Source: Bacillus sp. (in: firmicutes) (GTDB lineage: Bacteria > Bacillota > Bacilli > Bacillales > Bacillaceae). From it: a stretch of 36,276 nucleotides of DNA. The notes under the pieces were generated by a model, which worked only from the letters and a program-made list of their open reading frames with translations, did no database searches and was not told the DNA's origin. Below, piece by piece: positions 17,091-26,285 of this stretch (positions are counted from its first letter, which is position 1; every line of letters begins with the position of its first letter). The position numbers were made by a program, and so were the translations under genes. The stretch is taken from contig JAPSLL010000042.1 in assembly GCA_031180805.1 (NCBI GenBank), forward strand, positions 1-36,276, in the 5' to 3' direction.

Positions 17091-17117
17091 GACATATCGA
17101 ACAGGAGGTATATACAT

Positions 17118-17828
17118 ATGAAAATGATGGATGCAAATGAGATTATCTCATTTATACAAAACAGTAAGAAGTCTACACCTGTAAAGGTCTATGTAAAGGG
17201 TGATTTAGAAGGGATTAATTTCGGTGAATCAGCTCAAACGTTCTTAACAGGAAATACTGGAGTTGTATTCGGTGAATGGTCAGATATTCAAGAAGCAATT
17301 GAAAATAATAAAGAGAAAATTGAAGATTATGTAGTTGAAAATGACCGACGTAATTCAGCTATTCCTTTATTAGATCTTAAAGGGATTAAAGCACGTATTG
17401 AGCCAGGTGCGATTATTCGAGACCAAGTTGAAATTGGTGATAATGCTGTCATTATGATGGGAGCTTCTATTAATATTGGTAGTGTAATTGGTGAAGGTAC
17501 AATGATCGATATGAACGCGGTTCTTGGTGGACGTGCGACTGTTGGGAAAAACTGTCACATTGGTGCTGGGTCAGTATTAGCTGGTGTTATTGAGCCACCT
17601 TCAGCAAAACCAGTTGTTATTGAGGATGATGTTGTCATCGGCGCTAATGTTGTTGTTTTAGAAGGTGTGACTGTAGGAAAAGGTGCGGTTGTTGGTGCAG
17701 GAGCTATTGTAACAAAGGATGTTGAACCATACACAGTTGTAACAGGTGCTCCAGCTAGAAAAATTAAAGACATTGATGCAAAAACAAAGTCAAAAACTGA
17801 GATAATGCAGGAATTACGACAATTATAA
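17118..17828 (+). CDS. dapH: Tetrahydrodipicolinate N-acetyltransferase
   Basis: 236 residues. Residues 90-220 are a left-handed beta-helix of hexapeptide repeats (for example [40 protein letters not shown]). The N-terminal [24 protein letters not shown] and [14 protein letters not shown] match DapH (YkuQ). It acetylates tetrahydrodipicolinate with acetyl-CoA in the acetylase branch of lysine/diaminopimelate synthesis. ATG 17118 is 9 bases after AGGAGG and fits the family length. It forms an operon with dapL 52 bases downstream. No L-box is recognised upstream. Confidence 0.96.
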   Translation: MKMMDANEIISFIQNSKKSTPVKVYVKGDLEGINFGESAQTFLTGNTGVVFGEWSDIQEAIENNKEKIEDYVVENDRRNSAIPLLDLKGIKARIEPGAIIRDQVEIGDNAVIMMGASINIGSVIGEGTMIDMNAVLGGRATVGKNCHIGAGSVLAGVIEPPSAKPVVIEDDVVIGANVVVLEGVTVGKGAVVGAGAIVTKDVEPYTVVTGAPARKIKDIDAKTKSKTEIMQELRQL

Positions 17829-17834
17829 GAGGTG

Positions 17835-17858
17835 GGCGTGGATGATTTAATCCGCGCC
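17835..17858 (+). other. Hairpin between dapH and dapL
   Basis: GGCGTGGAT-GATTTA-ATCCGCGCC, a 9-bp stem with one G-U pair and no T tract. It may tune dapH/dapL mRNA levels. Confidence 0.5.
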
Positions 17859-17880
17859 TTCAGTATATGGTGGTGAAAAG

Positions 17881-19011
17881 ATGCAAAAGGAACAGTTAAT
17901 CCAAATCCGGAGGGACTTACACCAAATTCCCGAAATTGGCTTTCAAGAAGTGAAAACACAGCAATATTTATTAAACATTCTTAACCAGTTTCCTAATGAA
18001 CGATTAGAAATAAAAACGTGGCGAACTGGTATTTTTGCCCTTGTCAAAGGAACAAATCCGAAGAAAACGATTGGATATCGTGCTGATATTGATGGATTGC
18101 CAATAACTGAGGAAACGGGATATGATTTTCAGTCAACACATCCAGGCTATATGCATGCTTGTGGTCATGACTTTCATATGACAATTGCACTTGGAATTCT
18201 TTCGCATTTTATTGAAAATCCGATTGAAGATCATGTGCTATTTTTATTCCAACCTGCTGAAGAAGGTCCTGGTGGAGCGGAACCAATGTTAAACAGTGAA
18301 ATTGCAATGCAATGGAAACCAGATATCATTACTGCATTACATATTGCTCCAGAGCTTCCGGTTGGAACAATTGCAACAAAGCCTGGCTTATTATTTGCTA
18401 ATACTTCTGAGCTATTTATTGATTTAAAAGGGAAGGGAGGTCATGCAGCATATCCGCACAATACAAATGATATGGTTGTTGCCGCATGTTCCCTTGTGAC
18501 ACAGCTTCAATCAATTGTGTCTCGCAATGTTGACCCACTTGATAGTGCTGTGATTACAATCGGAAAAATAACTGGAGGTACCGTTCAAAATATTATTGCG
18601 GAAAATGCTAGATTAGAAGGTACGATACGTACTCTTTCAGTAGGATCAATGGAGAAAGTAAAAGAAAGAATTGAAGCTCTTGTAAATGGACTTGAAATCG
18701 GCTACTCCTGTCAAGCAGTAATTGATTATGGTGCAATGTATCATCAAGTCTATAATGAGGAAGCATTAACAGCTGAATTTATGGAATATACTGCTGAACA
18801 TACAGATTTTGATGTACAGTTATGTACTGAAGCGATGACAGGTGAGGATTTTGGTTATATGGTTAGTCAAATTCCAGGCTTTATGTTTTGGCTTGGGGTT
18901 GGTTCACCTTACGGATTACACCATGCGAAATTAACTCCAAATGAAAAGGCTATTGAAGTTGCGGTAGAAGTTATGGCAAAATACATTACCTTCAAATCAA
19001 AACAAAAGTAG
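17881..19011 (+). CDS. dapL: N-acetyldiaminopimelate deacetylase
   Basis: 376 residues of the M20 amidohydrolase family. [14 protein letters not shown] opens the protein; [42 protein letters not shown] and TGEDFGYM hold the metal-binding and catalytic residues. It corresponds to B. subtilis YkuR. It removes the acetyl group from N-acetyl-diaminopimelate, the last special step of the acetyl branch opened by DapH, with which it is co-transcribed. ATG 17881 follows GGTGGTG. Confidence 0.94.
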   Translation: MQKEQLIQIRRDLHQIPEIGFQEVKTQQYLLNILNQFPNERLEIKTWRTGIFALVKGTNPKKTIGYRADIDGLPITEETGYDFQSTHPGYMHACGHDFHMTIALGILSHFIENPIEDHVLFLFQPAEEGPGGAEPMLNSEIAMQWKPDIITALHIAPELPVGTIATKPGLLFANTSELFIDLKGKGGHAAYPHNTNDMVVAACSLVTQLQSIVSRNVDPLDSAVITIGKITGGTVQNIIAENARLEGTIRTLSVGSMEKVKERIEALVNGLEIGYSCQAVIDYGAMYHQVYNEEALTAEFMEYTAEHTDFDVQLCTEAMTGEDFGYMVSQIPGFMFWLGVGSPYGLHHAKLTPNEKAIEVAVEVMAKYITFKSKQK

Positions 19012-19138
19012 TGAATCATTACTTTCGTTTAAAAAATGTTGTGCTTTTTAAAAAGTATACTTTAAAGTAAGTGATTGTTTAGTAAAAAGTATATTTTATC
19101 TACCTATGTACAAAATACATGTAGGAGGTGGATAAACT

Positions 19139-19384
19139 ATGCCAAAAATTGGTGTGGAACAATCATTGTCAGATGTGACAGCAGCACTGCAACAAAAGGG
19201 TTATGATGTTGTCCAATTAAAAAATGAAAATGATGCACAAGGCTGTGATTGCTGTGTGATAACAGGGCAGGATAATAACATAATGGGTATAAGCAACACA
19301 GTGACAGCGGGATCTGTAATTGAGGCAAGTGGATTATCTGCGGATGAAATTTGTCAAAGAGTTGAAAGTAAATTTAATCAATAA
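19139..19384 (+). CDS. ykuS: YkuS, UPF0180 family protein
   Basis: 81 residues. [38 protein letters not shown] and [15 protein letters not shown] are typical of UPF0180, which includes YkuS. The function is unknown; the DCC pair is a visible feature. ATG 19139 follows TAGGAGGTGG, and an imperfect stem in the leader (TATGTA...TACATG) lies just before this ribosome site. It shares a bidirectional terminator with the convergent ykuT. Confidence 0.88.
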   Translation: MPKIGVEQSLSDVTAALQQKGYDVVQLKNENDAQGCDCCVITGQDNNIMGISNTVTAGSVIEASGLSADEICQRVESKFNQ

Positions 19385-19389
19385 AAGAG

Positions 19390-19424
19390 AAAAGAGGTTG
19401 GATTTTTTCCAACCTCTTTTATTT
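19390..19424. terminator. Bidirectional terminator between ykuS and ykuT
   Basis: AAAAGAGGTTGGA-TTTTT-TCCAACCTCTTTT, a perfect 13-bp stem with T-rich ends on both strands. Confidence 0.92.
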
Positions 19425-19440
19425 GTTTGAAAATAGTAGT

Positions 19441-20232
19441 TTAAAGATCATTTTCATCAAGAGTAGTTTTTAAAAGCTTTCGTAAATTTCTCTCGACAGC
19501 CCACTGCTGCATATTTTCTGTTTTCGCAATGACTCTTATAACAACATCAGAAGATCCAAGTGCTTGTACACCTATAACATTTGGTCCTTCAACAATTGAA
19601 GTTTCCTCATTCCGGTATTTATCACAAGCATCTTGTAAAACAGCTATTGCCCGATCAAGATCTTTATCATGAGGTATACTTATATCGACGAGAGCCCGCA
19701 TATTACCTCGGGAATGGTTGCTCACTTTTTTTATTTCACGATTTGGAATAAAATGAAGTGTTCCGTCAAATCCTCTAACCTGTGTTGTACGAAGTCCGAC
19801 TTGCTCAACGATCCCTTCAAAGTCAGCAATTGTTACATAATCTTCAACATCGATTTGTTTTTCAAGTAAGAGAAAAAAACCTGTAACAACATCGCTAACT
19901 AACCCTTGAGCACCGAATCCTATGGCTAGTCCAACAACACCAGCTCCTGCAAGTAATGCTGTCGCATCATATTCGAAAACTTGAAAAACCATAACGATAA
20001 ACATGAATAATAATACATATGACAAAACATTTAAAGATAAGCTTTGCAATGTTAAAGAACGTCCAGCTGAAATATTATTCCGTTCTTGAAAACGTTGAAA
20101 TAACTTTTTAACAATTCTATTACCAATAGCTCTGACAATGAAAAAGGCGATGGTAATACCAATTAATTTTAAAATAATGATGCTTGCATTTGTTAATAAT
20201 AATGCCCAATTTACATTTGTTATGAAATCCAT
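19441..20232 (-). CDS. ykuT: Small-conductance mechanosensitive channel YkuT
   Basis: 263 residues of the MscS family. Three membrane segments are expected at about 15-35, 60-85 and 90-125. The pore helix reads [26 protein letters not shown], followed by the cytosolic beta domain ([23 protein letters not shown]). It opens on hypo-osmotic shock to release solutes. ATG 20232 lies behind AAAGGAAG on the minus strand. Position and length agree with B. subtilis YkuT. Confidence 0.93.
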   Translation of the reverse strand: MDFITNVNWALLLTNASIIILKLIGITIAFFIVRAIGNRIVKKLFQRFQERNNISAGRSLTLQSLSLNVLSYVLLFMFIVMVFQVFEYDATALLAGAGVVGLAIGFGAQGLVSDVVTGFFLLLEKQIDVEDYVTIADFEGIVEQVGLRTTQVRGFDGTLHFIPNREIKKVSNHSRGNMRALVDISIPHDKDLDRAIAVLQDACDKYRNEETSIVEGPNVIGVQALGSSDVVIRVIAKTENMQQWAVERNLRKLLKTTLDENDL

Positions 20233-20604
20233 AAATAACTTCCTTTCAAAAATTGTTACAAACCATCTTAACGTTTTTGTTTAGTTACCTTACCTTTCAA
20301 TAGTTAAACATAAAATAGAGGAAATATACAATGTTTGTTAAGTAAAAAGAATAATATAGGAAAATAGCATTATCATTCAATCTTTTTTAAGGTTTGTTAT
20401 CGTTTATTACTTTGTGCAATGCTTGCTTTTTAGGGGGGCGAGACTCTCAAGGTGTAAACACATGTTGCTCTCCTATCCGACGCTTCCTGCAGCAATCTTG
20501 CACTAACCGTTACAACGTTAAGCATACAAACATTAATATTTTCGAAAAGAGCCTTTTTAAAAGATAGTTCAAAAAGTCTTTTTAATATTCTATTTTGCCT
20601 TGTA
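20233..20604. other. Intergenic stretch, no gene seen
   Basis: Divergent spacer between ykuT and ykuV. No credible coding frame. It contains GTGTAAACACATGTTGC (20452-20468), partly like GTGTAAACACCTGC near 7173, which may be another faint repeat remnant. ykuU of B. subtilis would lie here and is absent. Confidence 0.5.
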
Positions 20605-20633
20605 TTGACTGCACAAGATGTCTCCCATATAAT
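20605..20633 (+). promoter_or_regulatory. Strong sigma-A promoter of ykuV
   Basis: TTGACT (20605-20610), 17 bp, TATAAT (20628-20633). Start near 20640, giving a leader of about 115 bases. Confidence 0.85.
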
Positions 20634-20661
20634 GTCACTGTAAAAAGAATAGAGCGGTTAT

Positions 20662-20715
20662 TTGGAATGATAAATTTTCCAACTAACTTACATAGATTTC
20701 TGTAAGCGCCTTTTT
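20662..20715 (+). promoter_or_regulatory. Two leader hairpins before ykuV, possible attenuator
   Basis: TTGGAA/TTCCAA (20662-20682) is followed by CTTACA/TGTAAG (20687-20706) and CGCCTTTTT. The second hairpin with its T tract looks like a weak terminator inside the leader. Confidence 0.35.
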
Positions 20716-20754
20716 CTTCATTTTACAATTGACACAATGTGGAGGGAAATTAAG

Positions 20755-21198
20755 ATGAAATTACGCGAGCAGATGCCAGAGCTTACGGGTGCTACGGTGT
20801 GGTTAAATGGTGAAGTTACTAAAGAACAATTGATTGGAGAGATACCAACACTTTTGCATTTTTGGTCAATTAGCTGTCATGTTTGCAAGGAAGCTATGGC
20901 ACAAGTAAATCAACTTCGTGATCATTACAGAGGTAAATTAAATGTTGTTGCAGTACATATGCCGATTTCTGAAGATGATTTAAATATTGTTGATATTGAG
21001 AAAATTGCAGAAGAACATAGTATTTTTCATCCTATCTTTGTTGATAGTAAGAAAAAATTAACTAATGTATTTGAAAATCAATATGTACCTGCGTATTATC
21101 TGTTTGATAGAGAGGGGAAGCTTCGTCATTTCCAAGCTGGACTAAGCGGAATGAGAATGCTAGAGAAGCGGATCAAACGTATTGTAACTATGCTTTAA
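20755..21198 (+). CDS. ykuV: Thiol-disulfide oxidoreductase YkuV
   Basis: 147 residues with a thioredoxin fold. HFWSISCHVCKEAM holds the redox pair CHVC (CHLC in B. subtilis YkuV), and FENQYVPAYYLFDREGKLRHFQAG holds the cis-proline region. No signal peptide is present, so it acts in the cytosol. ATG 20755 is chosen because GGAGGG is 8 bases upstream and the length then fits YkuV (148); an ATG at 20737 precedes the ribosome site. It has its own promoter and terminator. Confidence 0.92.
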   Translation: MKLREQMPELTGATVWLNGEVTKEQLIGEIPTLLHFWSISCHVCKEAMAQVNQLRDHYRGKLNVVAVHMPISEDDLNIVDIEKIAEEHSIFHPIFVDSKKKLTNVFENQYVPAYYLFDREGKLRHFQAGLSGMRMLEKRIKRIVTML

Positions 21199-21229
21199 CA
21201 GTTTAAAATCATATAATAAAGTAAAGCTT

Positions 21230-21266
21230 AAAAAGTTGGTTGCTTATTTGGTAACTGACTTTTTTC
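21230..21266 (+). terminator. Terminator after ykuV
   Basis: AAAAAGTTGGTTGC pairs with GTAACTGACTTTTTT, 14 bp with three G-U pairs, ending in a T tract. Confidence 0.8.
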
Positions 21267-21413
21267 ATTGTATAGATGCATAAAAGAGCATGTTAAGATG
21301 ATAGAATGAAAAAGAAGTTATCTTTTTATATAGTCAATGTTTTTACACCCGTGTCATTTATCACAGCAGTTTGAGCTAAAAAGCGGTAAAATTACTAAGG
21401 AGCTGATCGCGAC

Positions 21414-22022
21414 TTGGAGAACATGATTGGCGTATTGTTAGCAGGTGGCCGTTCACAACGATTTGGACAGCCTAAAGCATTTGCACAATTTGAAGGGAAA
21501 TGTTTTTGGGAACATTCAATTGATGCAATGAAAGAAGAAACAAATAAACAAATCATTATTAGTCATCCAGATATCGTACATTTTTTCGAAGAAACATCAA
21601 GTAATGAAATTTTAATGGACGAGACTAGTGTTAGAGGGAAAGGTCCACTAGCTGGGATATATACAGCGATGAAGTATGAAAAGGCGGAATGGTATATGAT
21701 TTTATCGTGTGATATACCGTTAATAAATAAACAAATTATTCGCTGTTTGGTAGATGCTAGAGAACAAGGAACTTTAGCGATTATTCCTAAAATTAATAAT
21801 AGAATTCATCCGTTAATTGGCGTTTATCACTATAATACTTTTGAATATATTGATGAGGCACTTCGGAATGAGCGATATAAAATGATGAGTCTACTTGAAA
21901 AGATAAACGTAAAATATTTGTCGGACAATTTCATTCTTGCTAATCAGGATGCTTTTTGTAATATAAACTCACAGGAAGATTACATTGCTTTACAAAATAG
22001 TGATACTATAAAAGAATTATAA
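21414..22022 (+). CDS. mobA: Molybdenum cofactor guanylyltransferase MobA
   Basis: 202 residues. GVLLAGGRSQRFGQPKAFAQF is the nucleotidyltransferase signature loop, and LSCDIPLI holds the metal-binding Asp. It attaches GMP to molybdopterin to form the bis-MGD cofactor. TTG 21414 is preferred, being 11 bases from AAGGAG (21397-21402); ATG 21423 would be 20 bases away. It is the first gene of the molybdenum operon (29 bases to moeA). I see no molybdenum-cofactor riboswitch upstream. Confidence 0.9.
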   Translation: MENMIGVLLAGGRSQRFGQPKAFAQFEGKCFWEHSIDAMKEETNKQIIISHPDIVHFFEETSSNEILMDETSVRGKGPLAGIYTAMKYEKAEWYMILSCDIPLINKQIIRCLVDAREQGTLAIIPKINNRIHPLIGVYHYNTFEYIDEALRNERYKMMSLLEKINVKYLSDNFILANQDAFCNINSQEDYIALQNSDTIKEL

Positions 22023-22051
22023 TAAAAAAGTTCTTGTGACGGAGTGATTTA

Positions 22052-23332
22052 ATGATAGAGAAAAGAAAGCCTTTAGCTGTGAAAGAGGCCATTAATAAAA
22101 TTCTAAAGTTCTCAAAAAATGGGACTAGTGAATATGTTTCTTTACAAGATAGTAATGGGAGATATTTAGCAGAGGAATTAATTGCTGATCACCATGTGCC
22201 GCCATTCGATCGGTCTCCATATGACGGATTTGCTATACGGTCAGTCGATACAAAGGAAGCAAGTTCTGAAAACCCGGTAGAATTTGAAGTTATTGATGAA
22301 ATAGGTGCAGGATCAGTAAGTAATTTTACGTTAAGGAAAAATCAAGCGATCCGGATTATGACTGGTGCGCAAATACCTAGCGGCTGTGATGCGATTGTTA
22401 TGCTTGAATTAACAAAAGTATATAAAAAGAATGATAAGATATTTATGTCGATAAAACGGCCATTTAACAGTGGGGATAATATTTCCTTTAAAGGTGAGGA
22501 CACTAAAAAAGGGACAATCCTTGTAAAAAAAGGAACATATATTACACCTGGAATCATTGCTCTGCTTGCAACGTTTGGATATTCAAAAGTGGCTGTAGGA
22601 AAAAAACCAAAAATTGGGATCATTGCAACAGGCAGTGAACTGTTAGAGATTGATGAACCGTTAGTGCCAGGAAAAATTCGTAACAGCAATTCCTATATGA
22701 TCGAGTCACAGGTAAGAAGATGTGGTGCAGAGCCTATTTTTTTTGGTAAGCTAGTGGATGATCTTAATACATGCTATAAAGCTGTGAAACAAGCATTGGA
22801 AGAGGTTGATTTTTTAATCACAACCGGAGGGGTTTCTGTAGGAGATTTTGATTATTTACCCGATATTTATAAACTTCTTGGGGCGAATGTTTTATTTAAT
22901 AAGATAGCAATGAGACCAGGAAGTGTTACAACCGTTGCTGAATATAATGGGAAATTATTATTTGGATTGTCAGGTAATCCATCAGCTTGTTATGTTGGAT
23001 TTGAATTATTTGTTCGGCCAATCGTAAGAACTTTTCTCCATTCTAATTATCCACACCTTCAAAAGACAAAAGCTGTATTAGGAAAGGATTTTTTAAAGCC
23101 TAACCCATTTACTCGATTTGTAAGAGGGCGGATGAGCTTTTCAGATGGAACATTAATAGCTACCCCTGTAGGCTTAGATAAATCGAATGTTGTGACTTCA
23201 CTTGCAGATGCGAATATATTTATTGTTTTACCTGGAGGAACAAGAGGGTATCAAGCTGGAGATTTAGTAGAGATCTTAATGATAGAAGATCAAAATGGAA
23301 GTGATATACCGTGGGCAGAGTCCTTCAAGTAA
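22052..23332 (+). CDS. moeA: Molybdopterin molybdenumtransferase MoeA
   Basis: 426 residues. PPFDRSPYDGFAIRS, MTGAQIPSGCDAIV, GIIATGSEL, TTGGVSVGDFDY and FGLSGNPSACYVGFELFVRP are the MoeA signatures. It inserts molybdate into adenylylated molybdopterin. ATG 22052 follows a modest GACGGAG. The 3' end overlaps mobB by 22 bases. moeB, which lies next to moeA in B. subtilis as I recall, is not here. Confidence 0.95.
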   Translation: MIEKRKPLAVKEAINKILKFSKNGTSEYVSLQDSNGRYLAEELIADHHVPPFDRSPYDGFAIRSVDTKEASSENPVEFEVIDEIGAGSVSNFTLRKNQAIRIMTGAQIPSGCDAIVMLELTKVYKKNDKIFMSIKRPFNSGDNISFKGEDTKKGTILVKKGTYITPGIIALLATFGYSKVAVGKKPKIGIIATGSELLEIDEPLVPGKIRNSNSYMIESQVRRCGAEPIFFGKLVDDLNTCYKAVKQALEEVDFLITTGGVSVGDFDYLPDIYKLLGANVLFNKIAMRPGSVTTVAEYNGKLLFGLSGNPSACYVGFELFVRPIVRTFLHSNYPHLQKTKAVLGKDFLKPNPFTRFVRGRMSFSDGTLIATPVGLDKSNVVTSLADANIFIVLPGGTRGYQAGDLVEILMIEDQNGSDIPWAESFK

Positions 23333-23823
23333 TTGGATATCAAAATAGCGGGAAAACGACATTTGTTGTTGATTATATTAATGAGGCAGTGAAAAATGAA
23401 TTAAAGGTTGGAACTATTAAACATCATGGTCACGAAAGTGCAATTTATCATTATGATAAAAAGAAGGATACAGGTAAGCACCGTGAAGCAGGTGCACTTG
23501 TTTCATTGATTGAAGGGAACGGTTCATTAATTCTTAATTCAGAATCCATCACCTTTTCATTGAAGCAGCTTGTAAAGCTGTATTCTCATTTTTCGCTGGA
23601 TGTCATTGTTGTTGAAGGGTATAAAGCTGCTGATTATCCGAAGGTAGTTTTAATAAGAACTACAGAGGATGCTTTTATACTGGAAAATTTAACGAATGTA
23701 TTGTGTATAGTATCAGAGGTTCAACTTCCAGAAGAAATAGTAAATACATATAAACTATTTGCAAATAAGCGAGAATGTATAAAATGGTTAATTACAAATG
23801 AAGCGGGTGAATCGATTGAGTAA
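23311..23823 (+). CDS. mobB: Molybdopterin-guanine dinucleotide protein MobB
   Basis: 170 residues. The Walker A loop GYQNSGKTT is at the N-terminus, and VIVVEGYKAADYPKVVLIR is the typical MobB GYK region. It is a GTP-binding partner of MobA. GTG 23311 is 7 bases after GGAAGTG, inside the end of moeA, so translation is probably coupled. It overlaps moaE by 8 bases. Confidence 0.93.
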   Translation: MGRVLQVIGYQNSGKTTFVVDYINEAVKNELKVGTIKHHGHESAIYHYDKKKDTGKHREAGALVSLIEGNGSLILNSESITFSLKQLVKLYSHFSLDVIVVEGYKAADYPKVVLIRTTEDAFILENLTNVLCIVSEVQLPEEIVNTYKLFANKRECIKWLITNEAGESIE

Positions 23824-24289
23824 GTCGTTATTTGAGATTGTAAAAGAACCAATAGCATTAGAAGAAGTGACAAATAAAGTTATTCGCAGAGAAGCTGGTG
23901 CTATAACAACCTTTATTGGAACTGTGAGAGAATTCACATATGGAAAGAGAACATTATCGTTAGAATACCAAGCTTACGAAAAAATGGCTGTAAAAATGCT
24001 AGAGCGGATCGGAAATGAAATCAAAGAAAAATGGAAGGAAGCGGAGGTAGCCATTACTCATCGGATTGGAACACTAGAGATATCAGATATTGCTGTTGTC
24101 ATAGCTGTATCAACGCCACATAGAAAAGATGCATATGAAGCTAATGAGTATGCGATAGAACGGATTAAACAGATTGTTCCGATTTGGAAAAAGGAAAAAT
24201 GGGAAGATGGGGAGGAATGGATTGGAGATCAGTTAGAGAAAGTATTCTATCCAGAGGGAAAGCCATCAGAGGAGGCAATAAATGATTAA
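23816..24289 (+). CDS. moaE: Molybdopterin synthase catalytic subunit MoaE
   Basis: 157 residues from TTG 23816, the same length as B. subtilis MoaE. AGAITTFIGTVRE, LEYQAYEKMA, HRIGTLEISD, STPHRKDAYEANEYAIERIK and IWKKEKWEDGEEW are all family motifs, including the lysines of the active site. With MoaD it adds the dithiolene sulfurs to precursor Z. An ATG at 23798 is in frame but has no better ribosome site. It overlaps moaD by 8 bases. Confidence 0.94.
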   Translation: MSKSLFEIVKEPIALEEVTNKVIRREAGAITTFIGTVREFTYGKRTLSLEYQAYEKMAVKMLERIGNEIKEKWKEAEVAITHRIGTLEISDIAVVIAVSTPHRKDAYEANEYAIERIKQIVPIWKKEKWEDGEEWIGDQLEKVFYPEGKPSEEAIND

Positions 24290-24515
24290 ACTATTATTAT
24301 TTGCACATTTACAAGAAAGAATAGGAACTGATAGTTTTGAATTGAACATTTCGAACGTTTCAGTTGGACAATTAAAAGCTATGATTTCGGAAAAATATGA
24401 TGTAGGCTCCCTAGAGCATGTTATGGTTGCAATAAATGAAGAATATGCATTAAATGATGACATTGTCCGTGAAGGTGATGTGGTAGCCTTTATCCCTCCG
24501 GTTAGTGGTGGGTGA
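24282..24515 (+). CDS. moaD: Molybdopterin synthase sulfur carrier MoaD
   Basis: 77 residues with a beta-grasp fold ending in PPVSGG, the double glycine that carries the thiocarboxylate. Its ATG lies inside the end of moaE, and its stop lies 5 bases before modA. No moeB/thiF-type activating enzyme is in the window, so the activator must be encoded elsewhere. Confidence 0.93.
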   Translation: MIKLLLFAHLQERIGTDSFELNISNVSVGQLKAMISEKYDVGSLEHVMVAINEEYALNDDIVREGDVVAFIPPVSGG

Positions 24516-24520
24516 ACGAT

Positions 24521-25285
24521 ATGCTAACTAAATATCGCTTTCTATTACTACCATTTTTATTGTTTATGCTTGTAGGTTGCACATCAACTGAATCTGTTGA
24601 AAAGAAAAGTGAAATAACAATATCTGCAGCTGCTAGTTTGAAAAATGTGTTAGAGGAAATTAAAGTAAATTACGAAAAAGAGTATCAAGTAACAATTAAT
24701 CTTAATTTTGCAGCAAGTGGAATGTTAAGTAAGCAAATTGAACAAGGAGCACCAGTTGATTTGTTTTTTTCGGCAGATGAACAGCATTTTACTAGTTTGG
24801 TAGAAAAAGGGATGATGAAGAAAGAAGATACTACACCATTGTTGAGGAATGAGCTTGTCTTAATCACTCCTAAGGAGTCAACGATGTCAGCATTCAATGA
24901 TATTCACCATATTAATAAGCTTGCAATTGGAATTCCTGATACTGTCCCGGCAGGTCAGTATGCAAAGGAGGCTTTAGATAACCTCAATATATGGCAGGAT
25001 ATAGAGGGGAAAATCATTACAGCGAAAGATGTCCGACAAGTTTTATCCTATGTAGAAACAGGTAATGTTGATGCGGGAATAGTATATAAAACAGATGCTT
25101 ATACGACTGATAAAGTAAAAAAAATTGCCACAATAGACTCGTCATTACACTCCCCGATAATTTATCCAGTAGGCATTGTTGCTAAGACAAAAAATTTTAA
25201 GGAAAGTAAAAAATTTTTTGATTACTTAAAGAGTGAAAATTCTTTAAAACTTTTTGAAAAATACGGGTTTAAAGTAGTAGATTGA
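24521..25285 (+). CDS. modA: Molybdate-binding lipoprotein ModA
   Basis: 254 residues. The signal peptide ends in the lipobox LVGC with Cys20. ITISAAASLKNVLEEI, NFAASGMLSKQIEQGAPVDLFFSADEQ and YVETGNVDAGIVYKTDA are the ModA substrate-binding motifs. It captures molybdate at the outer face of the membrane for ModB. ATG 24521 lies 7 bases after GGTGGGTG; a GTG at 24512 is in frame but overlaps that site. It is part of the cofactor operon, tying uptake to synthesis. Confidence 0.94.
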   Translation: MLTKYRFLLLPFLLFMLVGCTSTESVEKKSEITISAAASLKNVLEEIKVNYEKEYQVTINLNFAASGMLSKQIEQGAPVDLFFSADEQHFTSLVEKGMMKKEDTTPLLRNELVLITPKESTMSAFNDIHHINKLAIGIPDTVPAGQYAKEALDNLNIWQDIEGKIITAKDVRQVLSYVETGNVDAGIVYKTDAYTTDKVKKIATIDSSLHSPIIYPVGIVAKTKNFKESKKFFDYLKSENSLKLFEKYGFKVVD

Positions 25286-25294
25286 GGGGTAAAG

Positions 25295-25963
25295 ATGAGT
25301 ACAGAGTTTTTGGAACCGATCATTTTATCGATAAGAATTGCCATAATCGCGAGCGTTATTGTTATGATAATTGGAACCTTTATCGGGAAAATAATGGCGA
25401 ATTTAAAATGGAAGGGGAAGATATTTCTAGAAATCCTTTTTATCTTACCATTAGTTCTTCCACCTTCTGTTGTTGGTTTTTTCCTAATTATTATTTTTGG
25501 AGTGAATAGTCCTATCGGTCAGGGCATTCAATCTATTTTTGGTTCACCAATCATTTTTACTTGGTGGGCAGGTGTCATATCAGCTGTTGTTGTTGCTTTT
25601 CCATTAATGTACCAAGTAGCAAAGGCTGGCTTTGAAATGATTGACAATAGTATAGAGGATGCAGCAAGAGTCGATGGTGCGAATGAATGGGCAGTTTTTC
25701 ACTATATTTCGTTGCCTTTATCATTTCAATCGATTGTAACAGGCTTTATTTTGAGTTTTACAAGAGCATTAGGAGAATTTGGAGCAACACTTATGTTTGC
25801 GGGAAATATTCCTGGGAAAACCCAAACGGTATCAACAGCTATATATGTTGCAATTGATAGTGGTAACCTGGAATTAGCATGGCACTGGGTAATCTCAATT
25901 ATTTTGATCTCTACTAGTCTATTATTTATTGCTCAATTCATAAAAAATAAATCATTCACATGA
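25295..25963 (+). CDS. modB: Molybdate ABC transporter permease ModB
   Basis: 222 residues with about five membrane segments. EDAARVDGANEWAVFHYISLPLS is the EAA loop that contacts the ATPase, and TRALGEFGATLMFAGNIPG is typical of ModB/CysT. ATG 25295 follows GAGGGG, 9 bases after modA. No ATPase gene (modC) follows: the next 440 bases hold hairpins and then a cold-shock gene. The ATPase must be supplied from elsewhere. Confidence 0.94.
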   Translation: MSTEFLEPIILSIRIAIIASVIVMIIGTFIGKIMANLKWKGKIFLEILFILPLVLPPSVVGFFLIIIFGVNSPIGQGIQSIFGSPIIFTWWAGVISAVVVAFPLMYQVAKAGFEMIDNSIEDAARVDGANEWAVFHYISLPLSFQSIVTGFILSFTRALGEFGATLMFAGNIPGKTQTVSTAIYVAIDSGNLELAWHWVISIILISTSLLFIAQFIKNKSFT

Positions 25964-26166
25964 GAGATGATTAACGGTATGACAAGGGGAAGTAAATGCT
26001 TACATTGACAATTAGAGGATAATAGGTTACAGTAATATAGTGCTTATTATAAGAAATTCATTAAAAATAGTGCGTTGTGGATGCTTTTTCTTACTGTTGG
26101 TTAGTAATAACTATTAAGCAGATACGTTAAATCAATTCACACTGGCACGGTCTAGGAGCCGTAAGG

Positions 26167-26196
26167 ACGAAAGAGAGGTAGGGCTTTCGTTGTTTT
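26167..26196 (+). terminator. Possible terminator of the molybdenum operon
   Basis: ACGAAAG-AGAGGTAGGG-CTTTCGT followed by TGTTTT; 7-bp stem, modest T tract, 200 bases after modB. Confidence 0.5.
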
Positions 26197-26285
26197 GAGC
26201 TTTTGCGATTTCAATTATATAAATAAGAGTGATGAAATAGATTATTCGATAGTAATTTATTTTTTGAACAAATTTGGAGCTATAT

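Noticed and set aside
17089-17116. TTGACA-N16-TATACA promoter at dapH
   Set aside because: It overlaps the ribosome site, and transcription would begin after the start codon.
20425-20515. Fourth copy of the intergenic repeat
   Set aside because: Only a short segment (GTGTAAACACATG) resembles sequence next to copy B; the core blocks are absent.
21267-21413. Molybdenum-cofactor riboswitch before mobA
   Set aside because: No conserved motif or stem set recognised; this stretch shows only weak promoter-like elements.
26140-26196. ykkC/guanidine-like riboswitch (TCTAGGAGCCG, GACGAAAGAGAG)
   Set aside because: The resemblance is short, the later conserved blocks are missing, and the following gene is unrelated. 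A weak terminator explains the hairpin.
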